From Strigamia acuminata (taxonomy: Eukaryota; Arthropoda; Chilopoda; Geophilomorpha; Linotaeniidae), in NCBI GenBank assembly GCA_949358305.1, contig OX442314.1:33413608-33477607 (forward strand): 64,000 nucleotides of DNA, given 5' to 3'. Positions 21,133-33,084 of the stretch are shown here, piece after piece; positions within the stretch are counted from its first letter, which is position 1, and each line of letters starts with the position of its first letter. A program made the position numbers and the translations under genes. The notes under the pieces are model-generated. The model searched no databases and had not been told where the DNA came from. It saw only the letters and a list, made by a program, of their open reading frames with translations.

Positions 21133-22045
21133 AAAATTAATTATATTTCCGCACACTATTCCATCTGTTATTACACACAAGTTGATATTAATGTAATTTT
21201 GAATTAATAATGCAATAAAAAGGTCACATGTACCAGGCAAATGTACGCAGATTTTCACATGCTAGATTGTTAAAGATCTTTATGTCACAGTTCCAACACG
21301 TTTGAAATTTGCATTTTTAAAAAAAAAAACAAAAAAATCAGTTTGTTGGTTATGAATGCGGCACAACATACATGCGTACTTAAAACATTAAAGTGTTTTT
21401 TTTTTAGATTCCAGTGTTTGTTTCTTTTGGACAGTGCAGTTTCTTTTCCAAATATTTAGAGTGATTTTGGTGATGTGAAATAAAGTTGACCGTTCATGTG
21501 GTTGGTATTTAAAACAATGCGATTTATTCATGTCCAAGTGGCGCTTAAACACTTCAGAGGCCCGTAGTTGCATTGTGGTCGGCCTTTCTAAGGTGTAAGT
21601 TCGAGTGCTGCTGCATCATCATCCTCGTCTTCAGATTCGATTATTACATCTATGGCATTTGCGTCTACAATCGGTGCATCAGGGACAGTAATCCCAATAA
21701 TGTCCTCAGCATCCACGATATCAGTATTTGTTGTCACCAAAATATTGCCATAAGTCCGAATCGTTTCCATAAATGTAAAGAGAAGATTAGTAATTTGGTC
21801 AGGAGTAATACCGGATATTTCGCTTTTGTTTTCGTCAAACACAACGTATCGCGATATTGTAATCATCCTGGATGTGGTGTTAGCCTTTCCTTGTGTGACT
21901 TTTAGTTCTTCATTCTCGACGCTTTTTCTTTGGTATATAAGAATGTGCACTGCATCCAAAAGTCCGTAGTCCACTCCACGCCTCCTCGGGAGTTGGCAAA
22001 CAATTCTTTAAATATGTTGCCATCATGATGGCTTCTCCCCAGTAC

Positions 22046-22613
22046 CAGGGCCACCTTTACCATTGGGCTAACTGGGCTGCAGCCCAGGGGCGCCGGGCAG
22101 AGAGGGGCGCTGGGCAGAGAGGAATGCCGGTCGGAGAGAAGGGCACCGAGCAGAGAATGGCGCTGGGCAGAGAGGAACGCTAGGCGGAGAGGGGTGCCGG
22201 GCAGAGAAGTATGCCAGGCGCCTCCTACAAAGAGTCTTCATGAGTGTTCAAATATAAGCTGAACTTGTAGGCCCGTTGTTGATAGTGTGTATAACACACA
22301 GGCGCCACAGGTCAGGGGGCGCCACCCCTAAAGATGCATTTTTATGTTTGAAATGCATTTGTAGGTCCAAAAATGCATTTTTCAATTCAAATTAATTTTA
22401 CACAAAAATGCTTACCGTACCTGTACTTCTTTTGGAGGGGGATGGGAGTGTGGCACCAGCATGCCCAAAAAAGAGAGTGCACTACAAGTATACCCTAAGA
22501 ACAGGCTTGTAAAATTGTAAGTGTAAAAATCATTTTTTTTAAATTACGACAAGGGAGAAGGGGCGCCTGATTTTTTTAAGCCCAGGGCGCTGAAATGTGT
22601 TAAGACAGCCCTG
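22046..22613. mobile_element. hAT-type non-autonomous element with 8-bp TSD
   Basis: Its ends are CAGGGCCAC and ACAGCCCTG. It is flanked by a perfect 8-bp duplication CCCAGTAC (22038-22045 and 22614-22621). The 568-bp body includes an array of 17-19-bp units ending GGGCAGAGAGG (22075-22215) and no transposase. Confidence 0.85.
22075..22215. repeat. Minisatellite of 17-19-bp GC-rich units
   Basis: About eight copies of GGCGCTGGGCAGAGAGG-like units inside the hAT-type element. Confidence 0.8.
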
Positions 22614-22665
22614 CCCAGTACTGGTTGCCAAGCAATGTGCAGTGTGCGCAATGATGTACGATCGC

Positions 22666-23184
22666 AAGGGATTAGGGGATCCAATCAGCGATTAGTTCCT
22701 GTGTTCCTGTATTTCCCAATACAAAAAGTACAGAGAATTAACCAAAACTAGTTGACTAATTCAATTTAAATATGTCTCGGCGTTCAAATGGTGGAACCAG
22801 TTGAATGCCGTTACAGGTATTCTATCTAAATTTGGCCAGTAAATTTAATGTTATAACGAGGGTCGACTGTATTTAAATGACTGAAATTTTGAAATTTTCT
22901 CCAAATAGCCGGGTCTATTCTGACTATTATTAATTTAAAAATACATTTAATATCACATGTGTACGTGTAGTAACAAATCGTGTAGTGTAGAGAAATACAA
23001 TTATGTGTTTTTAAAAACTTTGTGCGGTTTGGTATTTTTAATAACATTAATTTCTAACGAGAATTTAATTATGAATTATGATCAATTGAAATAATCACAA
23101 CATTGAAATAACATTAGGTGCATTCAAAGTCAAATGAATTATTTGACTGAAATGACTGATTTGACTGATTGGGGTGCCGTTCCA
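22666..23184. other. No gene seen
   Basis: AT-rich sequence between the copia relic and the Mutator-like element. Short frames only. Confidence 0.6.
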
Positions 23185-23344
23185 ACGGCGAATCGTCCAA
23201 GGGCGAATCTGGCCATTCGGACGAATGGCGAATTTCGACTTTATTCTGTCCAAAACAGTCCCAACGGCAAATTTCTCCCAATTCAGCATTGGGACTGCTT
23301 TTGGACCTTTCTAATGGCGAATTGGTAAACGATTTGCCATTGGA

Positions 23345-23750
23345 AACGCAAAAACGTGACCAATGGCGAATATGTGTGTGCTGAATTTCGCCATTGGAAA
23401 CGCAAAAACGTGACCAATGGCGAATATGTGTGTGCTGAATTTCGCCATTGGAAACGCAAAAACGTGACCAATGGCGAATATGTGTGTGCTGAATTTCGCT
23501 ATTGGAAAGGGTTTTGCGTTTCCAATAGCGAATATGTGTGTGCTGAATTTCGCCATTGGAAACGCAAAAACGTGACCAATGGCGAATATGTGTGTGCTGA
23601 ATTTCGCCATTGGAAACGCAAAATCGTGACCAATGGCGAATATGTGTGTGCTGAATTTCGCCATTGGAAACGCAAAAACGTGACCAATGGCGAATATGTG
23701 TGTGCTGAATTTCGCTATTGGAAAGGGTTTTGCGTTTCCAATGGCGAATT
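23345..23750. repeat. 54-bp hairpin repeat array (left arm)
   Basis: About seven units, each containing CCAATGGCGAA, a ~15-nt spacer and TTCGCCATTGG, so every unit can fold into an 11-bp stem. 54 bp equals 18 codons, which explains the repetitive open frames. One unit ends in an additional inverted copy around AAAGGGTTTTGCGTTTCC. Confidence 0.9.
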
Positions 23751-24024
23751 GAAATTGAACGAGCCGAGTGTGTATTTAAAGTGCTTGTGAGTCACGAGCG
23801 AACGATTTGGTTTGTTTAAACTGGTCGACTGATTTATTTAGAAAGTTCTGCTGTTTAAATAAGACGAATTAAACAGAACGTTGAGTGGACGTGATTCCCT
23901 AAAGCAAACGAACTGTGGACGTGATGCCAGGCGAGAGGTGACCGGATGTCACAGTGCTAAAGCCAATATTGGCCTAATATTGGTAGGCTACAAGAACGTA
24001 TTGCTAGCTGATCGATTTTTACAC

Positions 24025-24240
24025 ATGCCGCATTTGCGCGATCGAATACAGCTAAACACCCGCCGTATTTGGGCGATCGAATACAGCCAAACACCCGCCG
24101 CATTTGCGCGATCGAATACAGCTAAACACCCGCCGTATTTGGGCGATCGAATACAGCCAAACACCGGCCGTATTTGGGCGATCGAATGCGGCGGATGTTT
24201 GGCTGCATTCGATCGCGCAAATGCGGGCAGTGTTTGGTCG
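24025..24240. repeat. 35-bp repeat array with CGATCG cores (left arm)
   Basis: About six units of the form TTTGGGCGATCGAATACAG followed by CCAAACACCCGC. The last unit is inverted. Confidence 0.9.
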
Positions 24241-24272
24241 GTTCTCAGGTCTTAAAAAAATAAATAATAATT

Positions 24273-27200
24273 GAAATTGAACGAGCCGAGTGTGTATTTA
24301 AAGTATTTAAAGCAAACGAACTATGGACGTGATGCCAGACGGATGTCACAGCGCTAAAGCCAATATTGGCTATAATTGGTAGGTTACAAAAACGTATTGC
24401 TAGCTGACTCCGACTGGTCCGCAACACACGCAACACACGCTGCTGGTTTTAATTCAAAGTTATCTTTATTTGTAATTCTAACTGGTTATGTAGTGCAATC
24501 GTCAGCTCCTATTGGCTGTTTAAAATAAAACGTTATTGAGACGTTCTCGTCTCCTTCCCATTCTCGTGTTCGTCTCGTCTCGTGTTCCTCAGGAACCCGA
24601 AAATTCTACAATTCATTAGTTCGAGACCAGCAGGACATGAACAGTGTTACACAACAATTTAGAACCCAAACGGACTCAGCATCGAACGGAATCACATGTG
24701 CGAGGTCAAGTTAAACTTTCCATTCGATATCGATGCGAGTAACCTTGTATGTATATAAATATAACGCCTCACGCAGCACGTAAAACGTATTTACACGACA
24801 TTTTTACTGAAATAAAAGTTTGAAATTAAACAAAAAGCAATTTGAGGCACAAAACTGTGCATTTAAGTGCAAAAATTCATACTTTTGGCTTAAATTTTGA
24901 AACTTGTATAAACAATGCCGTGTGGGTCCAAAAAACGCTTAAATAAATGAAAAATGAATTTTAAAATGAATTTTTGTTACAGGCATCGAGTAACAGCACC
25001 GGACATTACGTTTACTTCACCAAACATAAAACGAAGATAGTACGACGGACAACGCACCCGAAATTTATGGAAGATACATATTTTTAATATTGTGTAAATT
25101 ATTATGTCTATACATTAATGCTTCTTTTTGGAAAGGAGATCGAAAAAACCGTTAATAAAACTTCTGTTATTCTATATTATGGAATGGATTTTTTTGTGTT
25201 AATAAAATAAATTTTAGAAATTTTTCTAATATTTGAATTAATAATCATTTGGATTGAAATGAGCACGGTGCTTTTGTAGAAGCGCGCAAAGCATTGCGGA
25301 GTACCTGCTCTGCACGCAGGAGCAGCAAGCGGTACAGCCAATCTAGCTGCCTGATTTAACATTGTTGTCCCAAGAGCAGCAATCGGAAATGTAGAAAGCG
25401 GCGCCTAATCGCTTCAAACAACACGTTTTTGAAAAGTTTAATTCTTTTCATCACATATTGTCTATGTTATTATTCATTAAGCAGAGCCGGCTTGTGGGTC
25501 TTGCAAAAAATGTTTTTATTTTGGCAAAGTATTTTTTATCCCAAAAAGTTCATTTGTAAAGTAGATTGTCTCTAAAAAGAGTCTATTGCAGCACATGATA
25601 ATGCATTTATTTGCCTAAAAATGTCTAAAAATGCATTTATTTTCGCCAGGTCGCTTACTACGACAAGACTGAAACGTTGCAAATGAGATTGCACAAATTT
25701 TGACAATTTTGCATTAAAATGACCCAAAAAAAATGCATTTTTACACGCAGATTGCAATTTGTCTGTCGAAAGAAACGTTTTCTAGTGGTTTCTGCAGATG
25801 ATGATGTTAATCTGAGCCAGCCATTTGATCTCTCTCGTTTACAATGCTACATGAAATACGGATTGCCGAAACGGGACTCAATTTTAAGATACAATCGGAC
25901 TCTCCAACCCAGCTGGGTTTTGGAACACTAAAAAAACAAAAGCCGCATTGAACTTTACAAGTGTAGGGCCATCCACGTATTTGAAATGTTTCGCAACACC
26001 AAAATATAGTAGGCACTTGATTCAAAATTTGATCGTGAAGATGGTGATGAGGAAACTGAAGTGTTTCATTATTGAACATTGCAATTATTGCACTAGAATG
26101 CAGAGAATTCTCCGCATTCATCGAGGTTTGATAACCGATCGAATGATTTGATTTTTTGACGTTTTTGATGGATTTAAATGTGAAAAAAAGTTATTTTTGG
26201 TTGGAAAATATCGATTTGAGCTCGAATTTTGATGAATTTGTTATGAAAATGTGAATTTTTGATGGTTTTTAACACTTTTAACCGATTTACATTCTGATTA
26301 ATGTGGATACGTTTAGGAATTGTTCCATTTATGGTTTGTTTTGGCCAATCATGCGCTGTTTAGTTTCGTACTGACAATTTTGCATTAAAATAGCACGAAA
26401 AAATGCATTTTTACACGCAGATTTCAATTTGTAAGTTTGCTTACTGTTAAAACTATTTATAGGAAAAGGCAAACTGTGTAAGATTTGTATTACTTTTCAT
26501 TTTAATTTTTTTTTCTCAAATATACTTGTAGAAAGTACGATTGGGAGGACAGCAGTGCCTGCATATGGACATGATCAAGATCTATTTTGAAAACGAATAA
26601 TTATACAAAAAATATTTAATATTTTTGAAAAATTGTACTTCCTTATTTTAAATTTGATGTATTTTTCTTTCAATTGAATAAAAACATATATTTTAATTTT
26701 TTCATCGATTTTTTCATTCCAACATGATTGACGGCCGGAAAATGAAGGCAAAATTGTCTATTTTAATAAAAATAAAAACATGATCAAATGTTGAAGAAAG
26801 AACTAGCTGCTAAGCTGATTGAAAAAAAAAGAATTTGAAACAAACGTCGAAGAAGTAGACACGATAAGAGCATCGTCCGATTTCGTGGGAAATGAGACGC
26901 GGCATCGAAAAGTGATATCCTCGTAAGTTGCGAGGCAGGAAAGCCACGCGTAATGAACCTCGATTCAAGAAACGACCTTAAAGCCGAGACAGCAAATTAC
27001 GTGAATTAATTATAACCGTTGACTAAATGCAATTAAAAGTTTTATTCAACATATTGGAACGTATTGGAACACGTATTGCAACCAGTATTAGACACTCTGG
27101 ATAACTTTTTTAATGTTTTTGAGATGGCGGAAATGTAAAACCAAGATGAAACGATCATCGCTGTTCAAATATTCGTTCTAATGAACACGAACCAGATGTC

Positions 27201-28455
27201 GGAGACGGACATGCATTTGGTCATCATTGACACAATTAGAGAGTCTCGTTTTAAAGGTGAAACGCAATAAATTGGCGGAATTTGTCATACTTATACTGAA
27301 TTGGGAAATAAGACACGTGGACGACGAGAAAACAACACGACTTGGGACCATAGCTTTTGGATGAGAACAAAAAACCATTCGACTATTTTCCGACAGTTTC
27401 GAGCACAGGACACATGTTTTATTGCAGTTTATCCAGTAGGAGGAGGTTTACCGCTCCCGTGGGCGACACAGACTTGCACATGCAGTTCTATAAAAATGAA
27501 GAAACGACGATAATTTTTGATAACATCACAGAATAAAAATTCGTGTTTTTATTTCGAATTGAAAATGTAGCGGTCGGTTTATTTTGACGATCAAATTGAA
27601 GGCAGCAATTGCAGGCTTTTGCCAATCGGTGACAAGTATTTCTTCGACTTGGAAATCCACATGAAAATCTTGGAGAGTTGTATAAATGAGAGAGAAATTG
27701 CCGGGTAGTTGGCAAAATTAAAAATGTAAAAGTCAGTGCAGAAATTCGACGGAGAAATTAATATTTTCCCGAGAGTTGATAATTCCACTGATTTATGAAT
27801 ACATCAGCACATTTTTGAATTCGTGGAAGATAAATTAGAGATAAACAAAATATATCGATCTCGTTCAGTTTGTGACGATTCTACTTTTGGTTGAATTATA
27901 AGCCATTAAACGAGATAAATCGGTCGGAACAAGACATTGCTAAACCTAACAATAACCTAACCGAGATAAGCTACGAAATATGTGCAACGTGAATAAATAA
28001 CCAGAATAGCAAATAACTTACGGTTTTCCATGTTTATTATCAATACAACTGGTTCTGGGTTCTGGGCATGTGTAAACATAACCGATCGTTTTTGACGTTG
28101 CAATCGAATTCTTTCGAAGGTCGCCATGTCGTTTTTTCACTGTTCGATTGAATCTACGTTGGAACGACGTATCGTGGGCGGACATGAGTGTATCATGGTT
28201 TTGATTATACAATACGAATGTAAATATAATCAGGTATGTGTTTATTTTGTAAATAAACTTTTAACACGAATAAACTTAAAAATGCATTGATTTGCCTAAA
28301 AAAGGTCTAACTTGCCTAAAAAAAGGTCTTTAATGCATGAAAATGTTTATAACTGCTTAAAAAAAATTTGTCGTTATTAAACCTGTTACTTTCTCTCCTA
28401 ATTTTATGTTAAATGGGCCACACATAGTCTTTGCACTCGTTCCCGAAGCCTTCCA
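24273..28455. other. Interior of the Mutator-like element, no gene supported
   Basis: A partial direct repeat of arm sequence lies at 24275-24410. A ~60-bp direct repeat, including ATGCATTTTTACACGCAGAT, lies at about 25690 and 26370. Frames near 27180-27510 are interrupted and lack a recognisable domain. The rest is AT-rich and featureless. Confidence 0.55.
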
Positions 28456-30125
28456 AGCCGGCCTCGCCATCAAACCGTATCAAACATTTTTTGCAAAGCA
28501 AAAGGTAGTTGTCACAAAGTCATTCATTACTTTAAAAAGAATTTCTTGCCTTTTAGTCCTAACTCAAAAAATGTAGCACCTATGTGCCAAGTCTAATCCC
28601 TATTGTTTCAAAGTTTCCTGTCCTTTATGCAAACTTTCCCTTTGCCGACCCAATGTCGCCAGACAGGCAATTATTTCAATTAACATAATTTAGATCTACG
28701 AAAATACCCCTTTCCTTTGTGTAACTCAAAGGTTATAAAGACCCAAATTTTCCGATTCTCCTCACTTTTCGAAGTATCTTCTGCGTGCGTACCAACGTGC
28801 ACCCAAAGATCCACTCCTTCGCAAACTGAACGCAAATTTAGGACGACCACTGAAAAACTCGATTCGAACTCTCCATTGACGGTAAGAAATTTATTGTATT
28901 GTTTCTTACCCTGTTGAATAGCTTCGAGTTGTTACATTAGTGAGACGTCTGATAATATTAACTCAGAATCGTGTATTTTCTTGAATTCTCTTCGAATTTA
29001 GGAATCTCAACCCCTTATTGGAGGCTTTGTAAACGCGCATCACAGTACTTCGTGATTCTTGTTATATATATATACATATATATATATTGGATATGGTTTT
29101 ATTAGATTATTAATTAGTTCTTAATAAATATGTTTATCTCTTAAATGTCACACACTTGTGTTGGCTCAACATGTTATTTTGATCACATTCACCTATCAAA
29201 TCACATTGTCGATTGTTACGAAGTCGGATATTAATCCTTATTCACTTGTTTATTTCTTCTCTACACCTAAACTAATTTGTGGTCACATGTGCAGTGACCT
29301 CCCCTATCCCCCCTACCTCTGGAGTGACTCACGGCCGCATTCGATTGCAAACGATTTTCACTGATTTCATATTGACACTGCAAAGATTAATTTTACTGAT
29401 TTCATTTAATTATTCCTTTTTTTCTCTGATTTCATTTGAGATATTTTCGATTTATAGTGATTTCATTGATATATTAATAATTTTCATTGATTTCATTGAA
29501 ATATTCTTGATTTTCACTACTGATTTCATTGAAATACAGTATTCCTGATTTTCAGGGAATTTATACAGATCTTCAGTGGATTTATACTGATTTTCAGTGG
29601 ATTTTTATTGATTTCCGTGGATTTAATGCAAAGCGATGTCGCCGAGATATTATTCGACAAACTCGCCACACAAAACATCAAATTAATCGAGTAAAAATTT
29701 AAAAAAATCAATAAATCGATTAATTTGATCAATTTCCAGATTAATTTTTCATCAGCAAATTTTCTAATCACCCACACAGGGGCGGATCTAGCTTTTCGGG
29801 GGCCCGGGGCTTGAGGTTTTTTCGGGGCACCTTTCACCCACATTTTTTAATCAATTTTCACGTGATTTTTTTTTTATTTATTTATTTTTTTATAATATTT
29901 TTTTTTTTTTTTTTTTTTTTAAGGAATTTAAGTGAAGTCACATTATTCAGCAATAGTCATTCTGTCCAAAAGACTATTTATTTCTGTACTAAGCCGTGGA
30001 ATAGTAGGAAGTTTTCATTAGAAGCAACTCGCGCATTTCAATTCTTTTTAAGGTAATGACTTTGTGACCACAATCTTTTGCTATGCATAAAATGTTTGAT
30101 ACGGTTTGATTGCGAGGCCGGCTTG
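28456..30125. mobile_element. Non-autonomous DNA element with ~110-bp inverted repeats
   Basis: Inverted termini at 28456-28570 and 30015-30125 share CCAAGCCGGCCTCGC and ATCAAACCGTATCAAACA and extend to TCACAAAGTCATT. The interior holds a TA microsatellite (29064-29090), a degenerate GATTTCATTGAAAT array (29350-29630) and an A/T homopolymer near 29900. It has no transposase. No clear TSD was found. Confidence 0.65.
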
Positions 30126-30429
30126 GAACAAAAAAATATATTTTTAGACTTTAAAATATAACTTAGCTAAAATATTAGACGCTTTTTAAAAAAAAACTTA
30201 GTCTATATTTTGAAAACTTATATTTTAAAGTTGTTAGCAATGAGAGAGCGGCTGACAAGAGAATTGACAACTGTTCTGGTTGGAAAATGTGCACAAACTG
30301 ATTTATTCGAGCTCTTTACAATTAAAAAGTAAACAAAACAATTCTCGAACTTAAAATGTTACGACTTCTTCAATTGGTTGGCTTGACGCGACGTCATCAA
30401 ACGACACCGACAGGTGCGCTACGTGGCAG

Positions 30430-31240
30430 GTGTTCGCCCCAGGCGCAAGGTCATCGCACAGACGTGAGGTCATCCTATGGCCTCACAAAAGTCTAAAAAT
30501 ATATTTTTTTGTTTCATTTCTTCTGGTAGAACTTACTGCTGCTATTCTCTTGGTTATTTTCTACTTTAGTATAAAGAAATTCTTACAATTCATCCAGAAT
30601 TGTATGTTAACTAAATTTCACGTCATTATGACGTAATTGTAAACTCTGCCAACGGAATTTTTTCTTTAAAGATCATAGGAAAAGAAATAAAAAATTTCTC
30701 TCATAGCTTTGAAATAACCATGTTAAATCAAAATAAATTAGGCGCATTCAATTCTAAATTACCAAATTCCGATTTCAAAAACTTGATTACAGAATCGGTT
30801 TTTAACTTTTAACGAGTTAAACAACTAAACATCTGTAATGCAGGGAAGCATTACATATTAGACTTCTAAATCCTGTCCCTCTGTCCCTAAATAAAACACC
30901 GAAATAAAAGAAGATACAGTAATTAAATAAAAAATAAAATTTTTGGCCAAAATAGAGCAACAACAAACCAAATCCCGCCAAAATTCGATCAAAAATGATC
31001 AAATTCGCGTAAGATAGCTCAACAACAAAAATATAAAAATAAATAATACTGTAATTTGTATTAACGACAATCAAAAATCTAATAGTTTTGCATTTTCCGC
31101 TACAAAGCCGTCGCCGGTTGCTAGGAGACAGCGAGACGGCTGCACTGTAATGCGCGTTGATTCGTTCGTAAATTGGTTGTTTTTTTTTGTTTGATACATT
31201 TAATCGGAAAACTTTTTGATTTGATTTGATTTATTGAAAA
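30430..31240. other. No gene; small dispersed repeats
   Basis: A ~55-bp sequence at 30665-30720 recurs inverted at 31486-31545. A ~110-bp sequence at 30714-30828 recurs directly at 34331-34440. Confidence 0.6.
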
Positions 31241-31247
31241 GAGGAGC

Positions 31248-31355
31248 CAGGGCCGTTTCTACCTATGAGGCGAAGAGGCGGCCGCCAGGTGGCCATGCCG
31301 TGGTAAGTAACTTTACCAAGGCCGCCTCTTTGCCTCATAGGTAGAAACGGCCCTG
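31248..31355. mobile_element. 108-bp palindromic hAT-type MITE with 8-bp TSD
   Basis: The ends CAGGGCCGTTTCTACC and GGTAGAAACGGCCCTG are perfect inverted copies. The flanking 8-bp duplication is AGAGGAGC (31240-31247 and 31356-31363). It belongs to the same family as the MITE at 10433-10598 but is reduced to little more than its inverted repeats. Confidence 0.9.
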
Positions 31356-31796
31356 AGAGGAGCGAAAAGTGTATCTTAATTATGCGTTTTTAAGATTTTT
31401 CATTCGAAATTCGAAAGTTAGATTACATTGCATCTGCCATGCGGCTAAAAGTTATTCATTTAAAATGGGTACATAACCTTTTTTAAGGTTATTTCAAAGC
31501 TATGAGAGAAATTTTTTATTGCTCTTCCTATGACCTTAAAGGATTTTGAAGAGATTTGAATTTTTTTCCATCGTTTTTTGAATAAAACTCATTTTTTTGC
31601 GGTTTTTTTTAAAAATAAAATTGAATTTTTCATCAATTTTGAATTAAATTGAGTTTTTAAAAAAATGTTTTTGAATCAAATTGAATTCTCAAAAGATTTA
31701 CATGAGGCTTTGTGATGTTATTTTGTAAATTTTTAATTTATTAATTCTTTATTAATTCTTTTAATTTTACAGCGGATATCAATATCAAATACAGAC

Positions 31797-33084
31797 ATGC
31801 AAGCCACTATCATCGAAGGATTCCGAAAGAATTCTAAGCTGTATTTAATAGATGGACTACTCTATAGGCGCGATTCCTCAAAGGACAATAAAGCATACCT
31901 GTCGTGCAATGACAGAGCTTGTAGTGGAAGGGCGATTTTGCAAACAATCACAAATGAATCACTAATTTCAAAAGAACATAATTTAGCACATCTGGATGCA
32001 CACGTAGATGTAGCAAACAGGCAGTTTGCAGTTGTCGTTAAAACACGTGCTGAAGAAGAACCTTCAGTTAGCTTACGCACCATTTACCATGCCGCTGGTT
32101 TAGAGATCCCTGAAGCAACGACATCATTCAGGTCTGCGGAGTCGGGAATGGCAAAGAGGCGGCGTCTGAATTTCCCAGTATTGCCTGACACTTCAGAGGA
32201 GTTAGCCCAGCTGTTACCCGAAATAATGCATGGCCAAACGATTGGAGAAGAGATTTTTTTTCGAGAGCGACTGGTTGCGGGTGATGTAGAGATGTTAGTT
32301 TTCGCAGGGCCTCGAATGGTCACTGCCGCGACGAATGCTACGCTTTACCAGATGGATGGGACATTTACAGTTGTTCCGTTACCTTATTACCAACTGTTCA
32401 CCATATTCGCCATTACGAACGGATTTGCACTGCCTGTTCTGTTTGTGCTTATGACAGGCAAGACCCAGGCTGCGTACGAGACTTTGCTACGGTATGCAAA
32501 GAGCCTTAACTTAATGCGAGCTCAGGACCTAACCATTATCACCGACTTCGAGACAGGCTTGCTGCCAGCCATTCACCAACAGCTGCCTAATGCCCGGCAC
32601 CACGGCTGCTACTTCCACTATTGCCAGGCTCTCTGGAGGAAAGTTCAAAGTCTGCGAATGATAAGAGAATACCGAACTGTGGTTGAGATCAAAAGCATCG
32701 ATTGTTGTACCCGCACCGATTGTTGTACCCGCACCGATTGTTGTACCCGCACCAATGCCTGTTGCTCGGCCACGCCCAAACACGCGCGCCCGTGTGCGAG
32801 ATGCAAATGTAGTACCACCTGTAGTTGCGCCACGAGATGCAAATGTAGTACCACCTGTAGTTGCTCCACGAGATGCAGACGACATGAACTGCATAATATG
32901 TCTAACTGCCAGAAAGAATGCCATTTTTCTGCCATGTGCACATGGCCACTGCTGCTTGCCTTGCAGTGAGCGGGTGATGCGTGGAGAATATACGGATGCC
33001 GCGGGAGTTCAGCGTGTGGGTAGAAGACCTCATTGCCCCTTCTGCCGTGGTCGCGTGGTTAGCGTGCTCAGAATTTTTCTCTAA
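31797..33084 (+). pseudogene. FLYWCH-MULE transposase followed by a RING finger (internally deleted, frameshifted)
   Basis: The ATG at 31797 follows a TTTTACAG acceptor-like site. Residues ~8-75 form a FLYWCH-type zinc finger (DGLLYRRDSS, YLSC, HNLAH). Residues ~180-295 match the MULE transposase core, with catalytic aspartates in YQMDGTF and IITDFETG and the GCYFHYCQALWRKV box. The third catalytic acid and the C-terminal half are absent. Near 32690 the sequence passes into short tandem repeats (ATTGTTGTACCCGCACCG; GATGCAAATGTAGTACCACC). In the +1 frame these encode a Pro/Val-rich linker and a C3HC4 RING: CIIC, CAHGHCCLPC, CPFC. RING domains usually act as E3 ubiquitin ligases. The frame mismatch implies a deletion or frameshift joining two parts of one ancestral gene, or two genes. 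Confidence 0.7.

Larger units (their letters stand above)
21588..22665 (-). pseudogene. Ty1/copia pol relic (integrase C-terminus to RT linker), split by a hAT-type element
   Basis: On the minus strand the sequence reads from about 22665 to 22614, is interrupted by 22046-22613, and resumes at 22045. It shows the copia integrase tail pattern (LGEAIMMATYLKNCLPTPEE, W, G) and, after a frameshift, ISRYVVFDEN. In intact copia elements this last motif is the RDVVFDE-like box between integrase and RT. An acidic stretch follows. Stops and a frameshift make it inactive. No LTR was found. Confidence 0.6.
23185..24272 (+). repeat. Left inverted arm of the Mutator-like element
   Basis: Homologous in inverted orientation to 34471-35594. 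The stretch 23881-24255 is almost identical to the complement of 34480-34862. Its open frames are by-products of repeats whose length is a multiple of three. Confidence 0.85.

Noticed and set aside
23356-23790. Repetitive 18-residue-periodic protein frames (also 35009-35596)
   Set aside because: They are read from a 54-bp non-coding tandem repeat on either strand; 54 is a multiple of three, which keeps frames open.
23881-24255. 124- to 128-residue frame present in both inverted arms (also 34476-34862)
   Set aside because: It lies in the inverted arms and largely in the 35-bp array; it has no domain and is kept only because the arms are nearly identical.
27178-27513. Possible second FLYWCH or transposase exon
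   Set aside because: Frames are interrupted and the zinc ligands cannot be aligned.
29779-29840. Possible hAT end beginning CAGGGGCGGATCTAG
   Set aside because: No matching opposite end or 8-bp duplication nearby.
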